From: Rubellimicrobium mesophilum DSM 19309
GTDB taxonomy: Bacteria; Pseudomonadota; Alphaproteobacteria; Rhodobacterales; Rhodobacteraceae
Direction: 5' to 3'
NCBI RefSeq assembly: GCF_000600335.2
Contig: NZ_KK088604.1
Location: forward strand, 62,001 to 126,000
DNA length: 64,000 bases
Shown here: positions 8,899-16,748 of the stretch, one piece after another
How the letters are laid out: each line of letters opens with the position of its first letter
Position numbering within the stretch: the stretch's first letter is position 1
The notes under the pieces: model-generated
Databases searched by the model: none
What the model saw: only the letters and a program-made list of their open reading frames with translations
Told to the model about the DNA's origin: nothing
Made by a program: the position numbers and the translations under genes

Positions 8899-8964
8899 GG
8901 CGGGCACCTCCCGATGGACGGAAGGATACCACATCGGGGGCCCTGGAACAACGCGGAGGGACGG

Positions 8965-9429
8965 TCAGTCCGCCTGCGGATCGCCCTGCGCCAGCTTGAG
9001 ATAGCGGCCGAGCAGGATCGTCGCCGGGTAGAGCACCTCCTCCTCGGTCCGGGCGTGGAGCACCAGCGCCTCGGCGAAGGCGACGGTGTCGTCGTGGCCC
9101 TCGTCACGCGCGGCCGTGGTGAGGTCGCGCAGGGCTGCGACGATCTCCCGGTGCTCGGCCAGCATCCTGGGCAGCTCGGCCTCGAGCCGGTCCGCCATGC
9201 CGATGGCCTTGGCGGTGTCCTCGGGCGGGACGTCGCCCCGAAGCAGGGCGGACAGGAGGCCCAGCGGCGGGAGGGCATAGTCCTCCTCGCTGTGGAAATG
9301 GGCGTGGAGGCGCTGCGCCACGACGCGCGCGGCCTCTCCCGTGCGGCCACCCTGGGTGATGGCCCGGGAGAGGTCCTGGTGCAGGTGGTCGTGCTCGACC
9401 TTCAGGGGTTGCGGGATGGTGAAGCTCAT
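8965..9429 (-). CDS. Hemerythrin-domain (HHE) protein
   Basis: A 154-residue four-helix protein with the iron-ligand pattern of HHE/hemerythrin domains: His in VEHDHLHQDL, HFHSEEDYALPPL in helix 2, EHREIVAAL in helix 3 and LHARTEEEVLYPA in helix 4. Such domains hold a non-haem di-iron centre and act in oxygen or nitric-oxide sensing, iron handling or repair; which applies here cannot be told. The start follows GGAGGACCCC. It lies in the pheS-pheT gap and is followed by the DUF1772 gene on the same strand. Confidence 0.88.
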   Translation of the reverse strand: MSFTIPQPLKVEHDHLHQDLSRAITQGGRTGEAARVVAQRLHAHFHSEEDYALPPLGLLSALLRGDVPPEDTAKAIGMADRLEAELPRMLAEHREIVAALRDLTTAARDEGHDDTVAFAEALVLHARTEEEVLYPATILLGRYLKLAQGDPQAD

Positions 9430-9538
9430 GGGGTCCTCCATGTCGCGGGGGCCGGCCACGCGGGCCGCCCTGCGGGGAAGGATGGGGGAGAAGCGCGGGG
9501 GCGACGTTGATCCGCGTCAAACGGGGGCCGCGCGGGGG

Positions 9539-9850
9539 TCACCTACCCCATAGCCTCTCGACCCGCGCCGCGAGGTCCTCGGGGTCGCCGTCGAGGTGGA
9601 GGGTCTTGAGGCGCGCCGTATCGCCGGCGACGAGGGCGACGGCGGACTTCGGCAGGCCGAGGGCCTTCGCGACAAGGACGATCACGGCGGCATTGGCCTT
9701 GCCGTTCTCGGGCACGGCGCGGACGCGGAGACGGAGGACGGCGGTGCCATCGGCCAGCGTCTCGGGCCCCTCGATGGCGGTGCGAGGCTCGCGTTCGGGG
9801 TGATGCGGAGGCGGAGGCGCAGGCCGGTGGGGTGGAGGTGAAGGGGGCAT
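9539..9850 (-). pseudogene. DUF167/YggU-family gene, frameshifted
   Basis: The C-terminal part (from TAIEGPETLADGTAVLRLRV to the end at LWGR) is a clear DUF167 domain (small conserved proteins of unknown function), including VPENGKANAAV. The expected preceding strand, GLRLRLRITPNAS, is present but in another reading frame. The break is near 9789-9800, where losing 2 nt or gaining 1 nt would join NAS to RTAIEG. In the current frame the N terminus is a meaningless Pro/His-rich run starting at ATG 9848-9850. The true start is unclear because palindromic repeats begin immediately upstream. Either the gene is decayed or the sequence has an indel; the intact C-terminal half favours an indel. Confidence 0.7.
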
Positions 9851-9852
9851 GA

Positions 9853-10025
9853 CGTCGGGTGGGGTTTCAGCCCACCAATGCCACTGTTGCGTGGTGGGGT
9901 GGAAGCCCACCCCACGACGTTGCGGATGTAGGGTGGGTGAAACCCACCCGGCCACGGTTCGTCCGGCGACCGGCCCCGGAGGCGCGCAAGGGCGGGTGGA
10001 AACGCGTGGGTCTCACCCACCCTGC
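9853..10025. repeat. Cluster of four palindromic (REP-like) elements
   Basis: Four short hairpins lie in about 170 bp: GTGGG/CCCAC with loop GTTTCAG near 9859, GTGGGGTGG-AAG-CCCACCCCAC near 9891, GGGTGGGT-GAA-ACCCACCC near 9930 (preceded by GTA), and GTGGGT-CTC-ACCCAC near 10006. They share the stem-and-flank design of the other clusters but use GTGGGT-type arms. They lie between two minus-strand genes, upstream of the broken DUF167 gene. Confidence 0.8.
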
Positions 10026-10027
10026 GG

Positions 10028-10264
10028 CTATTTCAGCTCGCGCCAGCTTTGCTCGTGGAGCTCCACGTCGAACTTTCGGGCGGCGGCCTGGATGCGCTTC
10101 CAGGCCTCGTCGCGCTCGGCGTCGGTGACGCCCTCGACCTGATTGAAGCGCTGGACGGCGGCGCGGACGTGGTTCGCGTCCTCGATCGGCTCCTTGCGCT
10201 GCTTGGGGAAGGCGAACTCGCGGGCGGGGAGAGCGTCGCGTTCCTCGGCGGAGAGATGGGCCAT
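10028..10264 (-). CDS. Small DUF6582-like protein
   Basis: A 78-residue hydrophilic protein beginning MAHLSAEERDALPAREFAFP. It carries a central IEDANHVRAAVQRFNQVEG and a basic helix (ERDEAWKRIQAAARKFDVEL). The N-terminal SAEERDALP...FAFP...IEDA-H-R-A pattern matches small proteins annotated DUF6582, often found beside phage or stress genes; the role is unknown. The start follows GGAGG. An in-frame extension to 10369 has no ribosome site. It lies between the A+T-rich orphan and the palindrome cluster. Confidence 0.75.
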   Translation of the reverse strand: MAHLSAEERDALPAREFAFPKQRKEPIEDANHVRAAVQRFNQVEGVTDAERDEAWKRIQAAARKFDVELHEQSWRELK

Positions 10265-10420
10265 GGGGGGTCCTCCGGGGGTGTGGGGGAGGAACGCGGT
10301 GAGGTGGGGGGTGGTTCGGAGGCGTGTAGGGTAGTAGTTCGCCGCGCGACACAAAGGTCTGACGACCATCGGCTCTAGCCGACAGATGAACTCACCCGCG
10401 AGTGGGCGGGATAACTCGTC

Positions 10421-10882
10421 TTATAGCTTACTAGAAATATCGTCGACAGGAGGCGCGCCCGCCTTCCTCGACAACTTTCGCGGCATTCGAAATGCGGACA
10501 TTGCAAGGATGTCGCGACGCATTTCCATGACCATGTCATTATATGAGCGAGTTGCATCTTGGTAGGCGGGGTGCAAAGGAGGGCTATCAGGTGTAAGCAC
10601 AGCCGATGCGTTAGTGAGCGCGTCAAAGTACCTGGCGCAAGCTGCGAGAACCTTGGGGTCTGCGTAGAGGCTCAACATACCCCCGGCGCGCGCCAAAGTA
10701 TTATTCAGCACTCGGTTATCAGAGGCCGAATGAGGATCGTAGGCCAAAGTAGCGGTCGGGCAAATTTCTAGAAACTTCTCGTATGCCGCCTTCTTCTGCT
10801 CAATGACCTTCTCAGTTTGGGAATAGACTTTTCCCAATAGAAAGGAGACTGCAGAAATGAAGATACCTAACGCCCAGAACAT
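10421..10882 (-). CDS. Orphan single-pass membrane protein in an A+T-rich patch
   Basis: A 153-residue protein. An N-terminal hydrophobic segment ([20 protein letters not shown]) acts as a signal anchor, followed by a predicted helical region rich in Lys, Gln and Ala ([14 protein letters not shown]) and a soluble remainder. I do not recognise a family. The coding sequence and its flanks (about 10380-10890) are visibly richer in A+T and use codons such as AAA, TTA and ATA that are rare in the neighbours, which suggests recent transfer. Its ATG overlaps the last codons of the current pheS reading frame, so it may be translationally coupled to pheS. No clear ribosome site is seen. Confidence 0.6.
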   Translation of the reverse strand: MFWALGIFISAVSFLLGKVYSQTEKVIEQKKAAYEKFLEICPTATLAYDPHSASDNRVLNNTLARAGGMLSLYADPKVLAACARYFDALTNASAVLTPDSPPLHPAYQDATRSYNDMVMEMRRDILAMSAFRMPRKLSRKAGAPPVDDISSKL

Positions 10883-11957
10883 AACCGCGACTCACACCCC
10901 CCCGCCAGCGTCGGCACCTCCAGCGCCCCGAAGCCGTAGTGTCTCAACCACCGCAGGTCGCTCTCGAAGAACGCCCGCAAATCCGGAATCCCGTATTTCA
11001 GCATCGCCAGCCGGTCGATGCCCATGCCGAAGGCGAAGCCCTGCCATTCCGCCGGGTCGATGCCGCCGGACTCGAGGACCTTGGGATGGACCATGCCGCT
11101 CCCCAGGATCTCCAGCCAGGAGTCGCCCTCACCGAGCTTGAGCGTGCCGCACTGCCAGGAGCAGCGGACGTCCACCTCGGCGGAGGGCTCCGTGAAGGGG
11201 AAGTGCGAGGCGCGGAAGCGGAGGTCGACGGAGGGCACCTCGAAGAAGGCCTTGAGGAACTCCTCAAGGGTCCACTTGAGGTTCGCCATGGTGATGTCGC
11301 GGTCGATGGCCAGCCCCTCGACCTGGTGGAACATCGGCGAATGCGTCTGGTCGTAGTCGGCGCGGAAGACGCGGCCCGGCGCGATGACCCGGAGCGGCGC
11401 ACCCTTGGACAGCATCGACCGGATCTGCACGGGCGAGGTGTGGGTGCGCAGGACGTGGGGCGCGCGGTTGTCGCCCTCGGCACGGGCCATGTAGAAGGTG
11501 TCGTGCTCCTGCCGCGCAGGATGCTCGGGCGCGATGTTGAGCGCGTCGAAGTTGTGCCAGTCGTCCTCGACCTGCGGCCCTTCGGCCACCGCGTAGCCCA
11601 GGACGGCGAAGATCTGGGTGATCTCCTCGGTCACCTGCGAGATGGGGTGGATCGTGCCCATGCGGCGCGGGCGACGGGGAGCGTGACGTCCAGCCACTCG
11701 GCCCGGAGGCGCTCATCGAGCGCGGCGTCCTGGAGCGCGGCCTTGCGCGCGGCGACGGCGGCGGCGACCTCGTCGCGGATGGCGTTAAGGGTCGGGGCGA
11801 CCGTCATGCGCTCCTCCGGCGACATTCCGCCGAGTTCCCGCATCCGTAGCGCGATCTCGCCCTTCTTCCCCAAGGCGGCGAGGCGCACCTCCTCGAGCTG
11901 GGCCTCGGAGGCCGCAGAGCCCACGGCATTCAAGTACTTGTCGCGCAGATCGTCCAT
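10867..11957 (-). CDS. pheS: Phenylalanine--tRNA ligase alpha subunit (apparent frameshift)
   Basis: Two adjoining frames together make a full PheS. Residues 1 to about 97 ([15 protein letters not shown] to [11 protein letters not shown]) read in one frame. The catalytic part, from [14 protein letters not shown] through [28 protein letters not shown] and [17 protein letters not shown], reads in another. The break lies near 11662-11673 and needs a gain of 1 or loss of 2 nt. PheS is essential and its class II motifs 1-3 are intact, so a sequence error is more likely than true inactivation. At the 3' end a run of seven G shifts the stop: eight G would end the protein at LAGGV. It lies downstream of pyk-rpmI-rplT and is separated from pheT. 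Confidence 0.88.
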
Positions 11958-12140
11958 CGTTCGTCACCCCCAAGGCATCGCGCCCGGTTAGCGCCGGCGG
12001 CCGCGTCACGCAAGCGGGATGGGCGCGGACGGAACAGCCGCGACAGCTTGGGGTTGAATTGTTGAAGTGCAACGTTAATGTCGATTGGGTAAGTCGTGAT
12101 TTAGAGCCGCCCTGGGGCCATGAAGGGCGAGGAGATCGAG

Positions 12141-12380
12141 ATGCCGATGGGACATCTTATGCTGGGCCTTCTGGGCGGGATCGTCGCCTTCGCGCTCGCG
12201 CTGGTCGCGGGGCTGTCGCTCGGGATGGCGCTTCTGCTCTATGTCGGGGCGGGCAACCTGGGGTTGATGCTCAGCGTCGCCCTGCAGTTCCTGGCCGATG
12301 GGGCCCGGCGGCCGCCTCGGCGTCCGGCGCCGGCCGTCCAGCCGACGCGACGGCTGCGGCCCATCCCCGTGTCCCACTGA
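12141..12380 (+). CDS. Small two-helix membrane protein, unknown function
   Basis: A 79-residue protein with two hydrophobic helices (about 5-23 and 28-55, rich in Leu, Gly and Ala) and a basic, proline-rich tail (RRPPRRPAPAVQP). I do not recognise a family. The start at 12141 was chosen over an ATG at 12120 because GAGGAG lies 7-12 bp upstream of it. It is alone on the plus strand between the divergent pheS start and the convergent rplT end. The upstream gap has an A+T-richer patch (12050-12100) that could hold its promoter. Confidence 0.6.
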   Translation: MPMGHLMLGLLGGIVAFALALVAGLSLGMALLLYVGAGNLGLMLSVALQFLADGARRPPRRPAPAVQPTRRLRPIPVSH

Positions 12381-12389
12381 AACGACGAC

Positions 12390-12411
12390 GGGCGCCGGAG
12401 GTCCGGCGCCC
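12390..12411. terminator. Bidirectional hairpin between the small membrane gene and rplT
   Basis: A perfect inverted repeat, GGGCGCCGG-AGGT-CCGGCGCCC, sits in the 57-bp gap between convergent genes. On the minus strand it is followed after a few bases by a short T run (CGTCGTTTC). It could terminate rplT transcription and, from the other side, the small membrane gene. Confidence 0.6.
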
Positions 12412-12437
12412 GCGTCGGGTTCGTCATCCGGGTCCGA

Positions 12438-12806
12438 TCAGGCGGCCGGCAGCGCGGCGCGGGCCTTGTCGGCGATGGCGTTGAAGGCCTCGGGCTCATG
12501 GACGGCGAGGTCGGCGAGAACCTTCCGGTCGACCTCGATGCCGGCCAGCGACAGGCCGTTGATGAAGCGCGAATAGGTCAGCGCGGGGTCGAAGGCGCGG
12601 ACAGCGGCGTTGATCCGCTGGATCCACAGCGCGCGGAAGTCGCGCTTGCGGGCGCGGCGGTCGCGGGTCGCATACTGATTGGCCTTGTCGACGGCCTGCT
12701 TGGCGACCTTGAAGGTCCGGCTGCGATGGTCGTAGTAGCCCTTCGCGGCGTCGAGGATCTTTTTGTGACGACGGTGCGTGACGACACCACCCTTGGTGCG
12801 GGACAT
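12438..12806 (-). CDS. rplT: 50S ribosomal protein L20
   Basis: A 122-residue protein with the canonical L20 sequence: basic N terminus [17 protein letters not shown], long helix [17 protein letters not shown], then [19 protein letters not shown] and the C-terminal RNA-binding domain ([19 protein letters not shown]). It binds 23S rRNA early in 50S assembly and in many bacteria represses its own operon. It follows rpmI by 14 bp on the same strand, the usual pair. infC, often ahead of rpmI, is not here; pyk is. Confidence 0.98.
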   Translation of the reverse strand: MSRTKGGVVTHRRHKKILDAAKGYYDHRSRTFKVAKQAVDKANQYATRDRRARKRDFRALWIQRINAAVRAFDPALTYSRFINGLSLAGIEVDRKVLADLAVHEPEAFNAIADKARAALPAA

Positions 12807-12820
12807 CTCTCAGGCTCCTC

Positions 12821-13021
12821 TCAGCGGGCGTAGGGCATGTACTTGCGGACGATGTTCGCATCGGCGTCCGAGAGGATCGTCGTCCCCCGGGCCTGACGGA
12901 TGAACTTGGTCGTCCGCTTGATCATGCCGTGACGCTTGCCGGTCTGGCCGGCGACGATGAGGCCGGAGGCCGTCACCTTGAAGCGCTTCTTGGCGCTCGA
13001 CTTGGTCTTCATCTTGGGCAT
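12821..13021 (-). CDS. rpmI: 50S ribosomal protein L35
   Basis: A 66-residue, highly basic protein with the family signature [20 protein letters not shown] and a C-terminal VRKYMPYAR. It is a structural component of the large ribosomal subunit. CAAGGAGCGAAGA precedes the ATG on the coding strand, giving good spacing. It is cotranscribed with rplT and lies 107 bp downstream of the pyruvate kinase gene on the same strand. Confidence 0.97.
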   Translation of the reverse strand: MPKMKTKSSAKKRFKVTASGLIVAGQTGKRHGMIKRTTKFIRQARGTTILSDADANIVRKYMPYAR

Positions 13022-13128
13022 TCTTCGCTCCTTGGGCGTTCAAGCGCGGGCGAGGCGATGCCACTCGGCCAGCCCGCGCGGGGATAGAGCGCGCCCCTTA
13101 GCCGGGCGCGGCGGGAAGGGCAAGCCCC

Positions 13129-14577
13129 TTACTCGGGCTCGCCTTCGTAGACCAGCCGCTCCTGGCAGGGGGCGACGCGCAGGATGTTGGTGGAGCCGGG
13201 CGTGTTGAAGGGCACGCCGGCGGTGACGACGATGCGGTCGGTCTCGGCGGCGAAGCCCTGCTCCACGGCGACGTGGATGGCGGCGAGCACCGCCTTCTTG
13301 AAGCGGTCCACCGGGGCCACGATGGCGCAGTTGGTGCCCCAGGTCAGGCAGAGCCGCCGCGCCGTCGATTCGAGCGAGGTCAGCGCGATGATCGGGACGC
13401 GGGGCCGCTCGCGCGCGACGAGGAGCGCGGTGGTCCCGGATTCGGAGAAGCAGGCGATGGCCTTGACGTCGGTGGCCTCGGCGATCTCGCGGGCGGCGGC
13501 GACGATGCCGTCGGCCACGGTCTTACGCGAGACGGTGCGCGAGGCCTCGATGATCTGGACATAGGTCGGGTCGGTCTCGACCGAGCCGGCGACCGCCTCC
13601 ATCGTGCGGACGGCCTCGATCGGGTACCTGCCGCTGGCCGATTCGGCCGAGAGCATGATCGCGTCCGAGCCCTCGTAGATGGCGTGGGCCACGTCCGAGA
13701 CCTCGGCGCGGGTCGGCACCGGGCTCTCGACCATCGATTCGAGCATCTGCGTCGCCACGATCACCGGCTTGGCCGCGGCGCGGCATTTACGGATCAGGCG
13801 CTTCTGGATCGGCGGCACGGCCTGCACCGGCAGCTCCACCCCCAGGTCGCCGCGCGCGACCATGATGCCGTCCGAGACCGCGAGGATGCCGTCGAAGGCG
13901 TCCACGGCGGCGGGCTTCTCGATCTTGGAGAGGATCGCGGCGCGGCCCTTGGCGAGCTTGCGGGCCTCCTCCACGTCCGCCGCGCGCTGCACGAAGGAGA
14001 GCGCCAGCCAGTCCACGCCGAGTTCGCAGACGAATTCGAGGTCCTTGCGGTCCTTCTCCGACAGGGCAGCGAGGGGGAGCACCACGTCGGGCACGTTCAC
14101 GCCCTTGCGGTTCGAGATGGTGCCGCCGACCGTGACGGTGCAGTTGGCGTGGTCGGGGCCGCAGTCCTGGACCTTGAGGCGGATCTTGCCGTCGTTGACG
14201 AGGAGGCTCGCCCCCGGGCGGAGCGCGTCGAAGATCTCCTTGTGGGGAAGCTGGACGCGCTTGGCGTCGCCCGGCGCGGGGTCGAGGTCGAGCCGGAAGG
14301 GCTGCCCCTCCTCGAGGTCGAAGGCCCCCTCGCCGCCGAAGACGCCGACGCGGAGCTTGGGGCCCTGGAGGTCGGCCAGGATGCCGATGGGCGAGCCCAG
14401 CTCGGCCTCGACCTCGCGGATGAAGCGGTGGCGGGCGGCCACGTCCTCGTGGGAGCCGTGGCTCATGTTGAGGCGGAACACGTCGGCCCCGGCCTCGTGG
14501 AGCGCGCGGATCATCTCCTTGCTGGAGGAGGCCGGGCCCAGCGTGGCCACGATCTTGACGTTGCGGTGCCGTCTCAT
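13129..14577 (-). CDS. pyk: Pyruvate kinase
   Basis: A 482-residue glycolytic enzyme transferring phosphate from phosphoenolpyruvate to ADP. Motifs in order: [13 protein letters not shown] at the N terminus, [11 protein letters not shown], the B domain (about 70-165), the catalytic Lys and metal-site [17 protein letters not shown], then [20 protein letters not shown] and [16 protein letters not shown], and a C-terminal allosteric-type domain (about 345-475). The length is typical of proteobacterial type II enzymes. Upstream of the ATG, AGGAGATCCGC gives a good ribosome site. The rpmI-rplT pair follows it on the same strand. Confidence 0.97.
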   Translation of the reverse strand: MRRHRNVKIVATLGPASSSKEMIRALHEAGADVFRLNMSHGSHEDVAARHRFIREVEAELGSPIGILADLQGPKLRVGVFGGEGAFDLEEGQPFRLDLDPAPGDAKRVQLPHKEIFDALRPGASLLVNDGKIRLKVQDCGPDHANCTVTVGGTISNRKGVNVPDVVLPLAALSEKDRKDLEFVCELGVDWLALSFVQRAADVEEARKLAKGRAAILSKIEKPAAVDAFDGILAVSDGIMVARGDLGVELPVQAVPPIQKRLIRKCRAAAKPVIVATQMLESMVESPVPTRAEVSDVAHAIYEGSDAIMLSAESASGRYPIEAVRTMEAVAGSVETDPTYVQIIEASRTVSRKTVADGIVAAAREIAEATDVKAIACFSESGTTALLVARERPRVPIIALTSLESTARRLCLTWGTNCAIVAPVDRFKKAVLAAIHVAVEQGFAAETDRIVVTAGVPFNTPGSTNILRVAPCQERLVYEGEPE

Positions 14578-14684
14578 GCGGATCTCCTTCGGGCTCGGCC
14601 GCGTTAGCGCTAACGGGGCGCCTCCGTTCGCGGCGGCTTATGGCCCCGTTTTCTTCGGGCGGCAACTGGCCTATGGGCGGAGCC

Positions 14685-15462
14685 ATGACGCCGAGACCCG
14701 ACTCCTTCGTGACCCACCCGGCCTACGAGGTCGCGGACCCCGACGCGCCGGGACCCTGGGTGGTGACCTGCGACCATGCCTCCAACGCCGTGCCGGACTG
14801 GCTGGGCGGGGACCTGGGCCTGCCGCCGGAGGACATGGCGCGGCACATCGCCTACGACGTGGGCGCGGCGGGGCTGGCGCGCGGGCTCGCACGCAGGCTG
14901 GGGAGCCCGGCGATCCTCGCGCGGTTCTCGCGGCTCGTGATCGACCCGAACCGGGGGAGGGACGACCCCGACGCTGGTGATGCGGCTCTACGACGGCTCG
15001 ATCATCCCGGCGAACCGGCGCGTGGGCCCGGCCGAGGTCGGGGAGCGGGTGGAGCGGCTCTATCGGCCCTATCATGAGGCGATGGCGGGGCTGCTGGCCG
15101 GGCGGGACCATCCGGCGATGCTCGCCATCCACAGCTTCACGCGCCAGTTGCGCGGGCGCCCGCCTCGGCCCTGGCACGTCGCGGTGCTCCATTCGCATCT
15201 CGACAACCGGCTGGCGCTGGCTCTGCTCCGGCGGCTGCGCGCCGAGGGGGACCTATGCGTGGGGGACAACGAGCCCTACAACGGGCACCTGCCAGGCGAC
15301 TCCATCGACCGGCACGCGCTGCGCCCCCAGAGGCCCAACGTGCTGGTGGAGGTCCGCAACGACCTCCTCGCCACGCCCGAGGCGCAGGAGCGCTGGGCCG
15401 AGCGGCTCGCGCCGCTCTTGCACGACTCGCTGGACGAGGTCAGGAGGACCGCCCATGGATGA
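14685..15462 (+). CDS. N-formylglutamate amidohydrolase (apparent frameshift)
   Basis: Reading through one indel gives a protein of about 258 residues of the FGase/HutG-like family, metal-dependent hydrolases that cleave N-formyl-L-glutamate at the end of one histidine-degradation route. Visible motifs are VVTCDHASNAVP, IAYDVGAAGLA, FSRLVIDPNRG, then in the next frame TLVMRLYDGSIIPANR, AIHSFTR and VLVEVRNDLL. The frames meet at a CCCC run (14966-14969); three C would restore DDPTLVMRL. No other hut genes are present, so general use of N-formylglutamate-like substrates is possible. GGCGGAG precedes the ATG. It overlaps the DUF1244 start by 8 bp. Confidence 0.85.
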
Positions 15463-15772
15463 CCGGACCCGCACCGAGATCGAGGCCGCCGCCTTCCGCG
15501 CGCTCCGCGAGCACCTGCTGGAGGCGCGGCCCGAGGTGCAGAACATCGACCTGATGAACCTCGCGGGGTTCTGCCGCAACTGCCTGTCGCGCTGGATGCA
15601 GGAGGCGGCGGAGGAGCGGGGCGTCCCGCTCTCCAAGGACGAGGCGCGGGAGATGTTCTACGGGATGCCCTATCCGGAGTGGGTGGCGAGGAACCAGACC
15701 GAGGCCACGGCGGAGCAGAAAGCGGCCTTCGAGGTGGCCTATGCGCAGAACGTGGGGCCGCGCGAGGGCTGA
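15455..15772 (+). CDS. DUF1244 family protein
   Basis: A 105-residue protein with the diagnostic core VQNIDLMNLAGFCRNCLSRW followed by KDEAREMFYGMPYPEWV, the signature of DUF1244, a compact helical family common in alpha- and gammaproteobacteria. The FCRNC pair may coordinate a metal, which is inference. The start overlaps the end of the preceding amidohydrolase and has AGGAGG upstream, so translation is probably coupled. The biochemical role is not known. Confidence 0.92.
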   Translation: MDDRTRTEIEAAAFRALREHLLEARPEVQNIDLMNLAGFCRNCLSRWMQEAAEERGVPLSKDEAREMFYGMPYPEWVARNQTEATAEQKAAFEVAYAQNVGPREG

Positions 15773-15793
15773 GGTCACGGGTCGGGAAAGCTC

Positions 15794-15881
15794 CGTAGGG
15801 CGGGGTTCACCCCGCCACGCGGCCTCGGCAACCGGCGCGCCCGTGGACGGCTGTGGATGGCGGGGTGAACCCCGCCCTACG
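15794..15881. repeat. Inverted pair of palindromic (REP-like) elements
   Basis: Two hairpins of the form GGCGGGGTTCACCCCGCC (15799-15816) and its reverse complement (15859-15876), with GTAGGG outside each, face each other across about 40 bp. Same design as the pair at 5.8 kb but with GGCGGGG arms and a TTCA loop. It lies between the convergent DUF1244 and aminotransferase genes. Confidence 0.85.
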
Positions 15882-15894
15882 ACCGAAGCCCACC

Positions 15895-16746
15895 CTAGAT
15901 CGCGGCCTTGCGGCCTTCCTCGATGTAGAGCTCGCGCAGGCGCTGAGTGATCGGGCCGGGGCGGCCGGCGCCGATCCCCTGCCCGTCGATCTTGACCACC
16001 GGCGTCACGAAGGTCGTGGCCGAGGTGATGAAGGCCTCGTCGGCAGACTGGGCCTCCTCGATGGTGAATGGCCGCTCCTCGACCCGAAGCTGCGCCTCCT
16101 GCGCCAGCCGCAGGACGGCCGTGCGGGTGATGCCGGACAGGATCTCGGGCCCGAGCTGGCGGGTGACGAGGGTGTTGCCCGTGACGATGTAGGCGTTGTT
16201 CGAGGTGCCCTCGGTCACGACGCCCTCCTCCACCATCCAGGCGTCGTCGGCGCCCGCCGCCTTGGCCATCATCTTGCCCATCGACGGGTAGAGGAGCTGC
16301 GTGGTCTTGATATCCCGCCGCTTCCACCGCTGGTCGGGGATCGAGATGACGCTCATGCCGCGCGCCGCGAGGGGGCTGTCCACGAGCTGCGGCTTCTCCT
16401 GCGTGAAGAGGACCAGCGTCGGGGGCACGTCCGGATAGGCGAAGTCCCGGTCGGCCGCCCCGCGCGAGACCTGGAGGTAGACGAGCCCGTCGTGGATGCC
16501 GTTGCGCGCCACAAGCTCGCGGTGGATCGCCAGAAGCTCCTCGTCAGTGGCGGGCGAGGGCATCTCCAGTTCGGAGAGCGAGCGGCGGAGGCGGGCCGTG
16601 TGGCCCTCGAAGTCGATGAGCTTGCCGTCGAGGACGGAGGTCACCTCGTAGACGGCGTCGGCCATCAGGAAGCCGCGATCGAAGACGGAGACCTTGGCCT
16701 CCTCCTCCGGGACATAGGCGCCGTTGACGTAGACGATGCGGCTCAT
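15895..16746 (-). CDS. D-amino acid aminotransferase (PLP fold type IV)
   Basis: A 283-residue class IV aminotransferase. Family features are VYVNGAYVPEEEAKVSVFDRGF at the N terminus (read in two parts, with FDRGF conserved), the PLP lysine in RRDIKTTQLL, and EGTSNNAYIV and SGITRTAVL in the cofactor-phosphate region. D-amino acid aminotransferases interconvert D-alanine and D-glutamate with their 2-oxo acids. Class IV also includes branched-chain and aminodeoxychorismate enzymes, but YLQVSRG and the overall pattern favour the D-enzyme. The ATG at 16744-16746 lies 2 bp after the stop of the epimerase gene, so the two are one transcription unit. Confidence 0.9.
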   Translation of the reverse strand: MSRIVYVNGAYVPEEEAKVSVFDRGFLMADAVYEVTSVLDGKLIDFEGHTARLRRSLSELEMPSPATDEELLAIHRELVARNGIHDGLVYLQVSRGAADRDFAYPDVPPTLVLFTQEKPQLVDSPLAARGMSVISIPDQRWKRRDIKTTQLLYPSMGKMMAKAAGADDAWMVEEGVVTEGTSNNAYIVTGNTLVTRQLGPEILSGITRTAVLRLAQEAQLRVEERPFTIEEAQSADEAFITSATTFVTPVVKIDGQGIGAGRPGPITQRLRELYIEEGRKAAI

Positions 16747-16748
16747 GC

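Noticed and set aside
9682-10020. 112-codon minus frame containing GLRLRLRITPNAS
   Set aside because: Not a separate gene: it is the displaced N-terminal strand of the DUF167 gene plus translated palindromes.
13273-14607. 444-codon plus-strand frame opposite pyk
   Set aside because: Antisense to an intact pyruvate kinase, with no domain and a low-complexity composition.
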